Below, piece after piece: positions 29,375 to 37,959 of a stretch of 64,000 nucleotides of DNA. The notes beneath the pieces were generated by a model. That model searched no databases, was not told the DNA's origin, and saw only the letters and a program-made list of their open reading frames with translations. A program made the position numbers and the translations under genes. Numbering within the stretch: the stretch's first letter is position 1; each line of letters begins with the position of its first letter. Source of the DNA: Pseudomonadota bacterium. GTDB lineage: Bacteria > Pseudomonadota > Alphaproteobacteria > Rhodospirillales > Magnetospirillaceae. Location: assembly GCA_021782815.1 (NCBI GenBank), contig JAJXUO010000002.1, positions 61,779-125,778 of the forward strand, given 5' to 3'.

Positions 29375-30646
29375 ATGAGCAAGCCTCCCCGCCATAGACC
29401 TCCCGCCCCGGTGCGCCGGGCGGCGGGAGGGTATGCCCGCGCGGCGGTGCTGCCCAGCGTGGCCGAGGTGGTGGCCACGGCCCATCCCGGCGTGCCGCTG
29501 CATTGCCTGCGCCCGCACACCTTCCGCGCCAACGCCCGCCGCTTCACCGGGCGCTTTCCCGGCGATGTGCTGTATGCCGTCAAATGCAATCCTGAACCGG
29601 CGGTGCTGCGCGCCCTGTGGGCCGGCGGCATCCGCCATTTCGACGCCGCCTCGGCGGGCGAGGTGCGGCTGGTGCGCCAGCTCTTCCCCAAGGCCGACAT
29701 CCATTTCATGCATCCGGTCAAAAGCCGCGAGGCCATCCGCGAGGCCTATGCCCTGGGGGTGCGCGACTTCGCCCTGGATGGCGGCGACGAGCTGGAAAAG
29801 ATCCTCGCGGAAACCCGCCCGGCGCACGATCTGGGGCTGATGGTGCGCCTCGCCCCGCCCCGGGGCGGCGCCGTTTACGATCTTTCCGGAAAATTCGGCG
29901 CGCCTCTGGCCGAGGCGGCGGCGCTTTTGCGCCTGTGCCGCGCCGCCGCGCCGCGGGTGGGTTTGTGCTTTCACGTGGGATCGCAATGCCTGGATCCGGC
30001 CGCCTACGGCCGCGCCCTGGCCCTGGCCGGCCGCGTCATCGCCGAGGCCGGCGTGCCCATCGACGTCATGGATGTGGGCGGCGGCTTTCCCGTCAGCTAT
30101 CCCGACGAAGTGCCGCCGCCGCTGGACGACTATCTCGCGGTCATCGCCGACGGCGTGGCCCGGCTGGGCCTGCCGGGACACTGCCGTCTGTGGAGCGAAC
30201 CGGGCCGCGCCCTGGTGGCTCCCGGGCAGTCGGTGGTGGTGCAGGTGCTGGCCCGGCGCGATCCCGCCGGGGAGGACGGCACCCGGCCCGCCGCCCTTTA
30301 CATCAACGACGGCGTCTACGGCGCCCTGTCCGACGCCGGCACCGCCCTGGGCTGGCGCTTTCCGGTGCAGCTGATCCCCGCCGACGGCCGCGCCCCCGAG
30401 GCGCCGCCCCGGCCTTTCGAGTTCTTCGGCCCCACCTGCGATTCCGCCGACCGCATGCGCGGCCCGTTCCAGCTTCCCGGCGATGTGGCCGAGGGCGACT
30501 GGATCGAAATCGGCCAGTTGGGCGCCTATGGCAGCGCGCTGCGCACCGCCTTCAACGGCTTCGACCAGGCGGCGTGGAGCGAAGTGCGCGATCCGCCGCT
30601 GCTGGAAACACCCGGTTACCTCGCCAAGGGGAGCCGGGCGGCATGA
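29375..30646 (+). CDS. Ornithine decarboxylase, fold-III PLP type
   Basis: This alanine-racemase-fold decarboxylase makes putrescine from ornithine (lysine may also be accepted in alphaproteobacterial homologues). It has 423 residues from the ATG at 29375. The PLP lysine is in LYAVKCNPEP near residue 70, with HVGSQCLDPAAYGRAL following. The phosphate-binding loop is DVGGGFP, then SEPGRALVAPG, with the catalytic Cys in FFGPTCDSADRM near 353. About 45 N-terminal residues precede the conserved core. It is paired with homospermidine synthase downstream and preceded by a long regulatory leader. Confidence 0.93.
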   Translation: MSKPPRHRPPAPVRRAAGGYARAAVLPSVAEVVATAHPGVPLHCLRPHTFRANARRFTGRFPGDVLYAVKCNPEPAVLRALWAGGIRHFDAASAGEVRLVRQLFPKADIHFMHPVKSREAIREAYALGVRDFALDGGDELEKILAETRPAHDLGLMVRLAPPRGGAVYDLSGKFGAPLAEAAALLRLCRAAAPRVGLCFHVGSQCLDPAAYGRALALAGRVIAEAGVPIDVMDVGGGFPVSYPDEVPPPLDDYLAVIADGVARLGLPGHCRLWSEPGRALVAPGQSVVVQVLARRDPAGEDGTRPAALYINDGVYGALSDAGTALGWRFPVQLIPADGRAPEAPPRPFEFFGPTCDSADRMRGPFQLPGDVAEGDWIEIGQLGAYGSALRTAFNGFDQAAWSEVRDPPLLETPGYLAKGSRAA

Positions 30647-30720
30647 GATTTTTCCCCGGGACCGAACCGGTCCCCTTCCCGGACGGGGCGACCCGTCCTT
30701 TCTCCCGCAACCGTTTCTGA
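30643..30720 (+). CDS. 25-codon intercistronic ORF between odc and hss
   Basis: Its ATG overlaps the odc stop (ATGA) and follows GGGGAG. The peptide starts MRFFPGTEPVPFPDG and ends with RNRF. It spans two perfect hairpins, GGACCG-AAC-CGGTCC and GGACGGG-GCGA-CCCGTCC (30681-30698), the second followed by TTTCT. It could couple or attenuate hss translation, or be incidental. There is no recognised homology. Confidence 0.3.
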   Translation: MRFFPGTEPVPFPDGATRPFSRNRF

Positions 30721-30764
30721 TCGGGGGCTCCGCACCGCATTCGCCGAAAAGGGGTACGAAGAGA

Positions 30765-32174
30765 ATGAGTAAGCACGTTACGTTTAAAGGCCGTCTGGTG
30801 ATGGTCGGTTTCGGCAGCATCGGCCAGGGCGCTTTGCCCCTGATCCTGCGCCATATCGACATGGATCCCGCGCGGATCACCATCATCACCGCCGAGGAGC
30901 GCGGCCGCGAGGTCGCCGACGCCTTTGGCATCCGCTTCGTGCAAAAGACCCTGACCCACGACACCTTCCGCGCCGTGCTCGACCCGGAACTGTCGGAGGG
31001 GGACTTCCTGCTCAATCTGGCCGTGGACGTTTCGTCGGTCGATCTTCTCGCCTTCTGCCGCGACAAGGGGCTGCTCTATCTCGATACCTGCATCGAACCC
31101 TGGCTAGGCGGCTATACCGATACCAGTCTCAGCCCCAGCCGCCGCTCCAACTACGCCTTGCGCGAACAGGCCCTGGCGCTGCGGGGCGACGCCGGGGGCG
31201 GCCCCACCGCCGTCATCACCCACGGCGCCAATCCCGGCCTGGTGACGCACTTCGTCAAACAGGCCCTGCTGAACATCGCCCGCGACACCGGCGTCACCGT
31301 GACCAAGCCCGCCAACCGCGCCGACTGGGCCGCCCTGATGGAGCGGCTGGGGGTCAAGGTGGTGCATGTGGCCGAACGCGACACCCAGGTGGCCGAGCAG
31401 CCCAAGGCGGTGGGCGAATTCGTCAACACCTGGTCCATCGACGGCTTCGTCGGCGAAGGTTGCCAGCCGGCCGAACTGGGCTGGGGCAGCCACGAGAAGG
31501 CCCTGCCGCCCGACGGCCGCCGGCACGATTTCGGCGGCGGCGCCGCCATCTATCTGATGCGCCCCGGCGCCAGCACCCGCGTGCGCACCTGGACCCCGCT
31601 GGAAGGGCCGTTCCACGGCTTCCTCATCACCCATGGCGAGGCCATCTCCATCTCGGATTATTTCACCGTGCGCGACGGCGACCGGGTGCGCTTCCGCCCC
31701 ACCTGCCATTACGCCTATCATCCCTGCGACGACGCCGTGCTTTCGGTGCACGAGCTGGCGGGCAAAGGCTGGACCATGCAGCCGCGCAAACGCCTGATGA
31801 TGGACGAGATCGTGCGCGGCACCGATGAACTGGGCGTGCTGCTGGCCGGTCACGCCAAGGGCGCCTACTGGTTCGGCTCGCAGTTGTCGGTCGAGGAGGC
31901 CCGGACGTTGTGCCCGCACAACAACGCCACCAGCCTGCAGGTGACGGTGTCGGTGCTGGCCGGAATGGTCTGGGCCATCGAAAACCCCGGGCGCGGCATC
32001 GTCGAGCCCGAGGAGCTGGACTTCGAGCGGGTGCTGGAGGTGGCCGCCCCCTATCTCGGCCGGGTGGTGGGAGCCTATACCGACTGGACCCCGCTCGACG
32101 GACGCGGCCGACTGTTCCCCGAGGATCTCGACCAGGACGATCCCTGGCAGTTCCAGAATATCCGCGTGCTCTGA
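30765..32174 (+). CDS. hss: Homospermidine synthase
   Basis: This NAD-dependent enzyme joins putrescine units into homospermidine, the main polyamine of many alphaproteobacteria. From the ATG at 30765 it has 469 residues, the normal bacterial length. The nucleotide-binding start is KGRLVMVGFGSIGQGALPLI. Characteristic segments are YLDTCIEPWLGGYTD, THGANPGLVTHFVKQAL, GWGSHEKALPPDGRR and FHGFLITHGEAISISDYFTV. Directly downstream of ornithine decarboxylase, which supplies its substrate. Confidence 0.96.
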   Translation: MSKHVTFKGRLVMVGFGSIGQGALPLILRHIDMDPARITIITAEERGREVADAFGIRFVQKTLTHDTFRAVLDPELSEGDFLLNLAVDVSSVDLLAFCRDKGLLYLDTCIEPWLGGYTDTSLSPSRRSNYALREQALALRGDAGGGPTAVITHGANPGLVTHFVKQALLNIARDTGVTVTKPANRADWAALMERLGVKVVHVAERDTQVAEQPKAVGEFVNTWSIDGFVGEGCQPAELGWGSHEKALPPDGRRHDFGGGAAIYLMRPGASTRVRTWTPLEGPFHGFLITHGEAISISDYFTVRDGDRVRFRPTCHYAYHPCDDAVLSVHELAGKGWTMQPRKRLMMDEIVRGTDELGVLLAGHAKGAYWFGSQLSVEEARTLCPHNNATSLQVTVSVLAGMVWAIENPGRGIVEPEELDFERVLEVAAPYLGRVVGAYTDWTPLDGRGRLFPEDLDQDDPWQFQNIRVL

Positions 32175-32176
32175 TC

Positions 32177-32212
32177 GAAAGGGCCGCCGGGCACGGTCCC
32201 GGCGGCCCTTTC
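32177..32212 (+). terminator. Intrinsic terminator of odc-hss
   Basis: GAAAGGGCCGCCGGG pairs perfectly with CCCGGCGGCCCTTTC around a 6-nt loop, followed by TGTTT. It ends the polyamine operon. Confidence 0.9.
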
Positions 32213-32251
32213 TGTTTCCCCCCTTGCAATGGGTGCCATCCACCATCCGCC

Positions 32252-33979
32252 ATGCCCGCGCTCCCCGCCCGTAAAACCTTCGCCGCCCGCGGCGTCGCCC
32301 TGCTGATGATCCTGGTGCTGCTGGGCCTGGCCTGGTTGCAGCTGCGGGCCGATCACGCCGCCGCCCTGCAGGACGGCGAACGCCTGACCGGCGCCATGGC
32401 CAACGCCATCGAACAGCATCTGGGCGGCAGCATGCGCGCCATCGACGATCTGATGCAGACCGTGGCCGCCGACCCCGGCCGTTGGCGGCAGGCGGACGAC
32501 GCCGAACATCTGGCCGTCCGCCTGCAGGGGTTCCCCGAACTGCGCTATGTGGCCCTGATCGACGCCGACGGCCGCTTCATCGGCCGCCCGGTGCCCGACG
32601 ACGCCACCACGCTCAAGGATCTGTCGCTCGCCGACCAGGACTTCTTCCTGGCGCAGAAAACCGCCACCGGGCCCGACCATCTATGGATCGGCGCCCCGGT
32701 TCTCGATCCCGGCACCGGTGAACGCACCGTGCCGCTGTCGCGCCCGGTGCGCGACGCCCATGGCCGCTTTGCCGGAATCGTGCTGGCCGCCCTCAATCCC
32801 GACGCCTACGCCCGTTTCCTCGGTTCGGTGCTGCTGGAAAAGGCCGGGGCCTCGGCGGTGATCGACATGAACGGCCTCATCCTGGCCCGCGCCCCCGATC
32901 ATGCCGCCAAGTTCGGCACTTCGGTACGGGACAGCGATCTTTTCACCAGGGCCATCCCCCAGGCCCGCAACGGCATGCTGCGGCTGGTCTCCAAGGCCGA
33001 CGGCCACGACAAGCTGCTGGGCTACCGCATGCTGGACCGCTATCCCCTGGTGGTGACCAGCGGCCTTTCCGTTCGCACCGTCCTGCGGCACTGGCGGCAG
33101 CTGACCACGGTGGAAAGCGTGCTCATCCTGCTGTTTTCCCTGGCGCTGTTCTATTGGGCCCGCCAGGCCGACCTGCGCCAGGACCGCGCCAGTCTCAACC
33201 AGCAACGGCTGGAGGCCATGGTGGAGGCCCGAACCCGCGACCTTTCGGACTCCCGCGAACTGGCCGAACAGCGCGCCCGCCGCCTGGGCGCCGTCAACCA
33301 GGAGCTTAAACGCCTGGCCCAGGTGGCGGCCCATCATCTGCAGGAGCCCTTGCGCCCCATCGTCAGCTACAGCCAGTTGATCCGCCGCAAACTGGCCGGA
33401 CGGGACGACGAGCTGATGCAATGGCTGGATTACATGGAGGGCGGCGGCCTGCGCCTGAAAGTCCTGCTGCGGGACTTCCAGCGTTACGCCACCGTTCTCG
33501 CCGAGGATCCCCGGCGCGAACGCATCGACGCCACGGCCGCCCTGGCCGCCGCCCGCGCGTCCTTAGCCCCCCGCCTGGAGCAAAGCGGCGCCGACCTCCA
33601 GGCGGGGCCATTGCCGACACTGCTGGCCGATGCGGCCATGCTGACCAATGTTTTCACCCAGCTTTTGGACAATGCCCTGCACTATCGCCACCCCGAGCGG
33701 CCGCTCCGCATCCGTGTGCGGGCCGAAGACGAGGGCGCGTTCTGGCGCATTTCGCTGCAAGACAACGGACGCGGCGTGCCCCCCGGCCTGACGGAAAAGA
33801 TTTTCGACGCCTTCGAGCGCCTGGGGCAGCCCTCGCCCCACGCCACCGGCCTCGGGCTGGCCATCTGCCGGGCGGTGGTGCTGGCGCATGGCGGCCGCAT
33901 CTGGATGGAGAGCGGCGAGGACGGCAGCACGGTGCACATTCTGCTGCCGCGCGACTCCACCGACCGGTTGCCGCCCTGA
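32252..33979 (+). CDS. Membrane sensor histidine kinase with periplasmic Cache-like domain
   Basis: This 575-residue kinase has a membrane helix at about 10-28 and a periplasmic region of about 240 residues that looks like a double Cache sensor (ELRYVALIDADGRFIGRPVP and SAVIDMNGLILARAPDH). A second helix lies near 290 (ESVLILLFSLALFYWA), followed by a coiled coil. The H-box AQVAAHHLQEPLRPIVSY is of the phytochrome-kinase subtype (HLQEPLR). HATPase motifs VFTQLLDNALHYRHPER and GLGLAICRAVV follow. No response regulator is adjacent, so it is an orphan kinase; the ligand is unknown. Confidence 0.87.
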   Translation: MPALPARKTFAARGVALLMILVLLGLAWLQLRADHAAALQDGERLTGAMANAIEQHLGGSMRAIDDLMQTVAADPGRWRQADDAEHLAVRLQGFPELRYVALIDADGRFIGRPVPDDATTLKDLSLADQDFFLAQKTATGPDHLWIGAPVLDPGTGERTVPLSRPVRDAHGRFAGIVLAALNPDAYARFLGSVLLEKAGASAVIDMNGLILARAPDHAAKFGTSVRDSDLFTRAIPQARNGMLRLVSKADGHDKLLGYRMLDRYPLVVTSGLSVRTVLRHWRQLTTVESVLILLFSLALFYWARQADLRQDRASLNQQRLEAMVEARTRDLSDSRELAEQRARRLGAVNQELKRLAQVAAHHLQEPLRPIVSYSQLIRRKLAGRDDELMQWLDYMEGGGLRLKVLLRDFQRYATVLAEDPRRERIDATAALAAARASLAPRLEQSGADLQAGPLPTLLADAAMLTNVFTQLLDNALHYRHPERPLRIRVRAEDEGAFWRISLQDNGRGVPPGLTEKIFDAFERLGQPSPHATGLGLAICRAVVLAHGGRIWMESGEDGSTVHILLPRDSTDRLPP

Positions 33980-33981
33980 AA

Positions 33982-35826
33982 TCAGGCCACGGCGGCGGTG
34001 AACTCCTCCTTGAGATGCCCCAGCAGGGTGATCACCGTCCGCGAGGCGGCGTGCAACTCATCGGCCATGCGCGCGGCGGCGGCGCTCTCGCCGCGCCAAT
34101 GCAGGGCCAGCACCTCCTTGCCCGCCTTGTGCACCCGGTGATGCGGCTCCACCAGGGCCTGGTAGGAGGGACAGGCCCGAACCCGGGCGTCGGCCACGCC
34201 GTCGAACCATTTGCCCAGACGGCAGGTATGGTGATTGGCGAGATCGGCGGCCTTGCGGAGATCCTTGCCCTCCAGCACCGCCAGAACATCGGCCACAAAG
34301 CCCTCGTGGTCGCTTTTGGCCTTCTCGATGAGGGCGGCGCCGCCCCGGACCACGGCGCGGCGCAGCACCTCGGCCTCGAGACGGCTGTCGGGATCCAGGC
34401 GAACATGGGCAAGGGCCCCGTTCACCGCCAGAATCCGCCCCTGGCGCGGGCGGCCCAGCGCCTCCTGCTCCACCGTCGGCGCCGCTCCGGCGTTCCAGGC
34501 ATCGGCGCGCGCCGCCAGCAGGCAGAGGCCGCCCTCCGACAGATTGGCGATGGTGGCCACCTCGCTGACCCCGCCCAGGCGAACGCGGGCGGGCAGATAA
34601 ACCCCGGCCCGCGGCCCGGTCCGGCGGTCGGCCGCCTCGGACGAGGACCGCACCACCCGCCCCAGCATGCCGCGCATGCCGAGAATGGTATCGGTAACGC
34701 GGCGGTTGTCCTTCTGCACATCCTCCGACAGCCCCCGCGCCAGATCGGCCTTGCCGGTCACCTCGGCCATCAGCGCCGTCACCCGCTCCGAGGCCGTCGC
34801 CGTCTGGTTGACGGTGCGGGCGATCTCCCGGGTGGCCGCCGATTGCTCGGTCACCGAACCGGCGATGACGGTGGCCGAGGTTTCGGCCTCGCGGATCAGC
34901 GCCGTCACCTGGGTCATGGAGTCCAGGGCCTCTCCGGCCACGCCGCGAATGGCGGTGATCTGGCCGGTAATCTCCTCGGTGGCGCGGGCGGTCTGATTGG
35001 CCAGCTGTTTCACCTCGCCGGCCACCACGGCGAAGCCTTTCCCGGCCTCGCCGGCCCGGGCCGCCTCAATGGTGGCGTTCAGAGCCAGAAGGTTGGTTTG
35101 CCCGGCGATGCCGTTGATGAGATCGGCCACCGAACCGATGCGCTGCGCGGCATCGGTCAGCCCCGACATCACCGCCTGGGCCTGGTCGGCGGCCTGCACC
35201 GCGCGGTTGGAGGCCTGTTTGGTCTGCTCCACCTGCTGCACGATCTCCTCGATGGCGGCATGCAGCTCGTCGGTGGCCGCCGCCACGGTCTCGGCGGTGG
35301 ACAAGGCCTGTTCCGCCGCCGTCCGCGCCGCTTGCGCATGCTCGCTGGTGGTCACCGCCACATCCCGCAACTGGGCCGAGGCCTCGTCGGTGTCCCGGGT
35401 CAGCCCGGCGATTTCACCGATGGTCTGCCCCACCTCCTCGTCGATGACATCGGCCATATGGCGAATGCCGTCTTCCGGGGCGGCAACGCTTTCGGCGGGC
35501 GCGTCTCCGGCCACCAGCCGCAACAGGAAGCGGTTGAATCCCGCCTGCAGCCGCACCTGCGCGCGCAGGCGGGCCGCCCCGCCCCACCGGGCGCGCCGCG
35601 CCAGAGCCTCGCCCACGGCCGCCGCCGCCTGCTGGGCCGAGGGGAAAAACAACGGGCCGAGGCCCATATCCCCGGGAAGGGTTCCATCCTCCAAAGCGGC
35701 CTGGCAGGCCCGTTCCAGGGAGGAACGCCCCGGCTCGGGTAACACGCTCAGAATTTCCGCAAGATCATTTCCGAAATAAGAGTATAAATCACGCAGTGAT
35801 TGTACAATTTCATCTTCAAGGCGCAT
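33982..35826 (-). CDS. Soluble methyl-accepting chemotaxis protein with PilZ and CZB domains
   Basis: This 614-residue chemoreceptor has no membrane segment and so is probably cytoplasmic. An N-terminal helical region (1-150) precedes the signalling coiled coil, whose tip is [31 protein letters not shown]. Next comes a PilZ-like domain with RTGPR (RxxxR) and NLSEGG (N/DxSxxG), the residues that bind cyclic di-GMP. The C-terminal CZB zinc domain has [11 protein letters not shown] and [14 protein letters not shown] 35826 is preceded by GGGGAG. This would link chemotaxis to cyclic di-GMP and zinc or redox signals. Confidence 0.88.
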   Translation of the reverse strand: MRLEDEIVQSLRDLYSYFGNDLAEILSVLPEPGRSSLERACQAALEDGTLPGDMGLGPLFFPSAQQAAAAVGEALARRARWGGAARLRAQVRLQAGFNRFLLRLVAGDAPAESVAAPEDGIRHMADVIDEEVGQTIGEIAGLTRDTDEASAQLRDVAVTTSEHAQAARTAAEQALSTAETVAAATDELHAAIEEIVQQVEQTKQASNRAVQAADQAQAVMSGLTDAAQRIGSVADLINGIAGQTNLLALNATIEAARAGEAGKGFAVVAGEVKQLANQTARATEEITGQITAIRGVAGEALDSMTQVTALIREAETSATVIAGSVTEQSAATREIARTVNQTATASERVTALMAEVTGKADLARGLSEDVQKDNRRVTDTILGMRGMLGRVVRSSSEAADRRTGPRAGVYLPARVRLGGVSEVATIANLSEGGLCLLAARADAWNAGAAPTVEQEALGRPRQGRILAVNGALAHVRLDPDSRLEAEVLRRAVVRGGAALIEKAKSDHEGFVADVLAVLEGKDLRKAADLANHHTCRLGKWFDGVADARVRACPSYQALVEPHHRVHKAGKEVLALHWRGESAAAARMADELHAASRTVITLLGHLKEEFTAAVA

Positions 35827-36008
35827 ATACGTGCTCCCCACCACCGGTTAACGTCTATTTTTCGAGTCGCCCGCCGTGCACTTGCATTGTTTCATCTGTT
35901 ACAATTCTGTTTTCATTCATTTTCTTGCGGAGTCCTGGCATAGGAACATTTTTCTGTAATTGAGAATTATCAATATATTCCTCTTATGCCGAATTGCGGT
36001 GATCGGAA
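35827..36008. other. AT-rich intergenic segment between MCP gene and repeat
   Basis: This is markedly AT-rich for this genome. It should hold the MCP promoter on the minus strand. A perfect inverted repeat ATTGA-GAATTA-TCAAT (35959-35974) looks operator-like and is vaguely Fur-like, but I cannot assign a regulator. No coding potential is seen. Confidence 0.4.
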
Positions 36009-36135
36009 CCGATCACCGCACCCTCATGCGCCGGGCGGGTTTTTCCAAAACCCTTGGCTTCGCGCCATCAGGCGCGCGTCGCCTTGCTCCTAACCGGCGT
36101 CGCGATGAGCCCTGCTCACCGCGACTTGGTATTAT
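36009..36135 (+). repeat. Dispersed hairpin repeat, copy 2 (complete)
   Basis: About 127 bp nearly identical to the inverse of 63875-64000; its 3' end matches 1-39. It contains GCGCC-ATCA-GGCGC and the stem GTCGCGATGAGC / GCTCACCGCGAC (one G-T pair), ending CTTGGTAT. One frame reads MRRAGFS(x)TLGFAPSGARR in both full copies, which gives a false upstream extension to the LysM gene. TTATCCACA, a DnaA-box match, abuts the end at 36132-36140, probably by chance. Confidence 0.85.
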
Positions 36136-36244
36136 CCACATGGAATTTGATCGTTCGATCATAAGCTGCCGCGCCAGACCCGCCCATCACGCGGGCAGTT
36201 GCGCGGCATCGCCCTTGGGTTTAGGCTGTGGTCTCCTATCCATT

Positions 36245-37237
36245 ATGAAAGAGCGAGCCCCCGTGAATCGGCCCGTCCTGATTGCCGCCGCCGGCATTAT
36301 CGTGCTTCTTGCCGCCGTCGGCCTGACCCTGTGGCCCCATGGTCGCGAGGAGGCTCCCGCCCCCCACCCCGCCAGCACCGCCGCCCCCGCGGCGAAGCCC
36401 GCGGCGGCGCCTGCCGCGCCGGCTGAGACCGCCAGCACCGCTCCCAGTTTCGACGTGGTGCGCATCGATCCCCAGGGTCAGACGGTGATCGCCGGGCGGG
36501 CCGTGCCCAAGGCCGAGGTGAGCATTCTCGACGGCGGCAAGGAAATCGGCCATGTCACCGCCGACGGCCGTGGCGAATGGGTGTTCGTTCCCGATCATCC
36601 GCTGCCCCCCGGCAGCCGCGAGCTGTCGCTGCACGCCCAAAACCCCGACGGCAGCAGCGCCGACAGCGCCGCCCCGGTGGTGCTGGTGGTGCCGGAGCGC
36701 AGCAACGGCCAGGGCGCCTCGCTGGCTCTGAAGATCAATCCCGACGGCTCCATCAGCATTCTGCAGGGCCCGCAGGCCAAGGAGGGCGCCGGCACCATTT
36801 CCATCGGCGCCATCCGCCTGGACGGCCAGGGCCGGTTGGCGGTGGCCGGACAGGCCCGGCCCAAGGCCCATGTGCAGCTTTACCTTGACGATGCCGCCCT
36901 GGGCGCCGCCCAGGCCGACGACAAGGGCGCCTGGAGCCTGATCGCCAAGACCGATCTGAAACTGGGCGGCCATCGCCTGCGCGCCGACGAGATCGGCCCG
37001 AACGGCAAGGTGGCGGCCCGCGCCGAAGTGAGCTTCGCTCCGGAAGAAGCGGCCGAGGCGGCTCAGGGCAAGCCCGGCTCGATCACCGTGGAAAAGGGCA
37101 ACTGCCTGTGGCGCATCGCCCGGCGCGCCTATGGCCGCGGCAGCGACTTCATGCTGATCTTCCAGGCCAACAAGGGGCAGATCCGCGATCCCAACCGCAT
37201 CTATCCGGGCCAGGTCTTCGCCCTGCCCCATCCCTGA
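36245..37237 (+). CDS. Membrane-anchored LysM protein with two Ig-like repeats
   Basis: This 330-residue envelope protein has an N-terminal anchor helix (about 9-30) and a Pro/Ala-rich spacer (35-60). Two similar beta-rich modules follow: GQTVIAGRAVPKAEVSILDG near 73-130 and GRLAVAGQARPKAHVQLYLD near 195-255. Each ends in a DGRGEW or DDKGAW turn. A C-terminal LysM domain (about 275-328) has ITVEKGNCLWRIARRAYG and the closing NRIYPGQVFALP, and binds peptidoglycan. The frame runs on upstream only through the dispersed repeat, so the ATG at 36245 is the likely start. Confidence 0.85.
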   Translation: MKERAPVNRPVLIAAAGIIVLLAAVGLTLWPHGREEAPAPHPASTAAPAAKPAAAPAAPAETASTAPSFDVVRIDPQGQTVIAGRAVPKAEVSILDGGKEIGHVTADGRGEWVFVPDHPLPPGSRELSLHAQNPDGSSADSAAPVVLVVPERSNGQGASLALKINPDGSISILQGPQAKEGAGTISIGAIRLDGQGRLAVAGQARPKAHVQLYLDDAALGAAQADDKGAWSLIAKTDLKLGGHRLRADEIGPNGKVAARAEVSFAPEEAAEAAQGKPGSITVEKGNCLWRIARRAYGRGSDFMLIFQANKGQIRDPNRIYPGQVFALPHP

Positions 37238-37249
37238 CGGACGAAAATT

Positions 37250-37283
37250 TCCGGCCGGGTCGCCCAGGCGATCCGGCCGTTTC
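37250..37283. terminator. Hairpin between LysM gene and unknown gene
   Basis: GGCCGGGTCGCC pairs with GGCGATCCGGCC (one G-T pair) around CA, followed by GTTTCCGTT. It lies between convergent genes. Confidence 0.7.
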
Positions 37284-37286
37284 CGT

Positions 37287-37838
37287 TCAGGCCGGCTGGC
37301 GGCTGCGACGATAGGCCGGACGCAGCAGGGAAACGCCGCGCGGCTGGCTTAAGGGCGGCGCCATCACCAGGCCCAGGCAGTCGAGATAAGGCGACAAACG
37401 GATCAGAAAGGCCGCGAGCGGCGTGATCAGGCCCACGGCGGTCAGCGGCAGGGTCACGGCCAGCGGATGATGCAGGACGATACGCCCCCGTTCGATCCGC
37501 AACACCGCTCCTAACGCCTTGTTGGCGGCCCGGACCACCGCTTCCAGATCAACGCGGGCCTGCGGGGATTCGGCGGTGAACGGCATGGGGCAAAGATCGG
37601 ATTGCAGGGTCAGCGCGGCCAGTCCGTCCGCCTCCCGGTAATCGCCGCGGAATTTGTATTGGCGCCAGGAAAAATGGAACGAGAAGGCGCCGCCCGGCAG
37701 CCCGTCTTGCATTCCCTCTTCCACCAGCCCCAGGCCGTGAAAATCGATGGGCAGGCTCTGGCCGCCGAGGATCAGGGTGAAACTGCTGTTTTCCATTGCC
37801 GTACGGACATGTTTTTGCACCAGGCCACACCCTAGCAT
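37287..37838 (-). CDS. Hypothetical protein, about 183 aa
   Basis: I do not recognise this protein. It has an N-terminal beta-rich part (SSFTLILGGQSLPIDFHGLG, SWRQYKFRGDYREADGL), a helical middle, and one hydrophobic segment about 50 residues from the end (VTLPLTAVGLITPLAAFLI). It ends in a basic tail, RRSRQPA. The start is uncertain: an ATG at 37838 has GGAAAGG close by, another lies at 37796, and the longest frame begins at 37856 inside an 18-bp palindrome. Convergent with the LysM gene, divergent from psd. Confidence 0.6.
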   Translation of the reverse strand: MLGCGLVQKHVRTAMENSSFTLILGGQSLPIDFHGLGLVEEGMQDGLPGGAFSFHFSWRQYKFRGDYREADGLAALTLQSDLCPMPFTAESPQARVDLEAVVRAANKALGAVLRIERGRIVLHHPLAVTLPLTAVGLITPLAAFLIRLSPYLDCLGLVMAPPLSQPRGVSLLRPAYRRSRQPA

Positions 37839-37851
37839 GCCTTTCCGCTTT

Positions 37852-37869
37852 GCCATAAGCGCTTATGGC
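37852..37869. promoter_or_regulatory. Perfect 18-bp palindrome, candidate operator
   Basis: GCCATAAGCGCTTATGGC is fully self-complementary. It lies in the divergent region between the unknown gene (minus) and psd (plus), where a dimeric repressor would act. Followed by TTTTTTGCC, it could also be a small terminator hairpin. Confidence 0.45.
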
Positions 37870-37959
37870 TTTTTTGCCGGGATGATCTAAAATCGCCGCG
37901 AGAGGCGGCTCGTCCCGCTCTATTTCGCCCGGACCGCCACGAGATCAGGAGACTTTAAG

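Noticed and set aside
36132..36140. Perfect DnaA box TTATCCACA; another at 49995-50003, as evidence for an origin
   Set aside because: Single isolated boxes with no cluster, no adjacent AT-rich unwinding element typical of oriC, and no origin-linked genes.
36009..36244. Upstream extension of the LysM protein through the repeat (MRRAGFS... peptide)
   Set aside because: The same peptide appears at the inverted copy at 63.9 kb, in a frame antisense to the M16 gene. It is translation of the repeat, not conserved protein.
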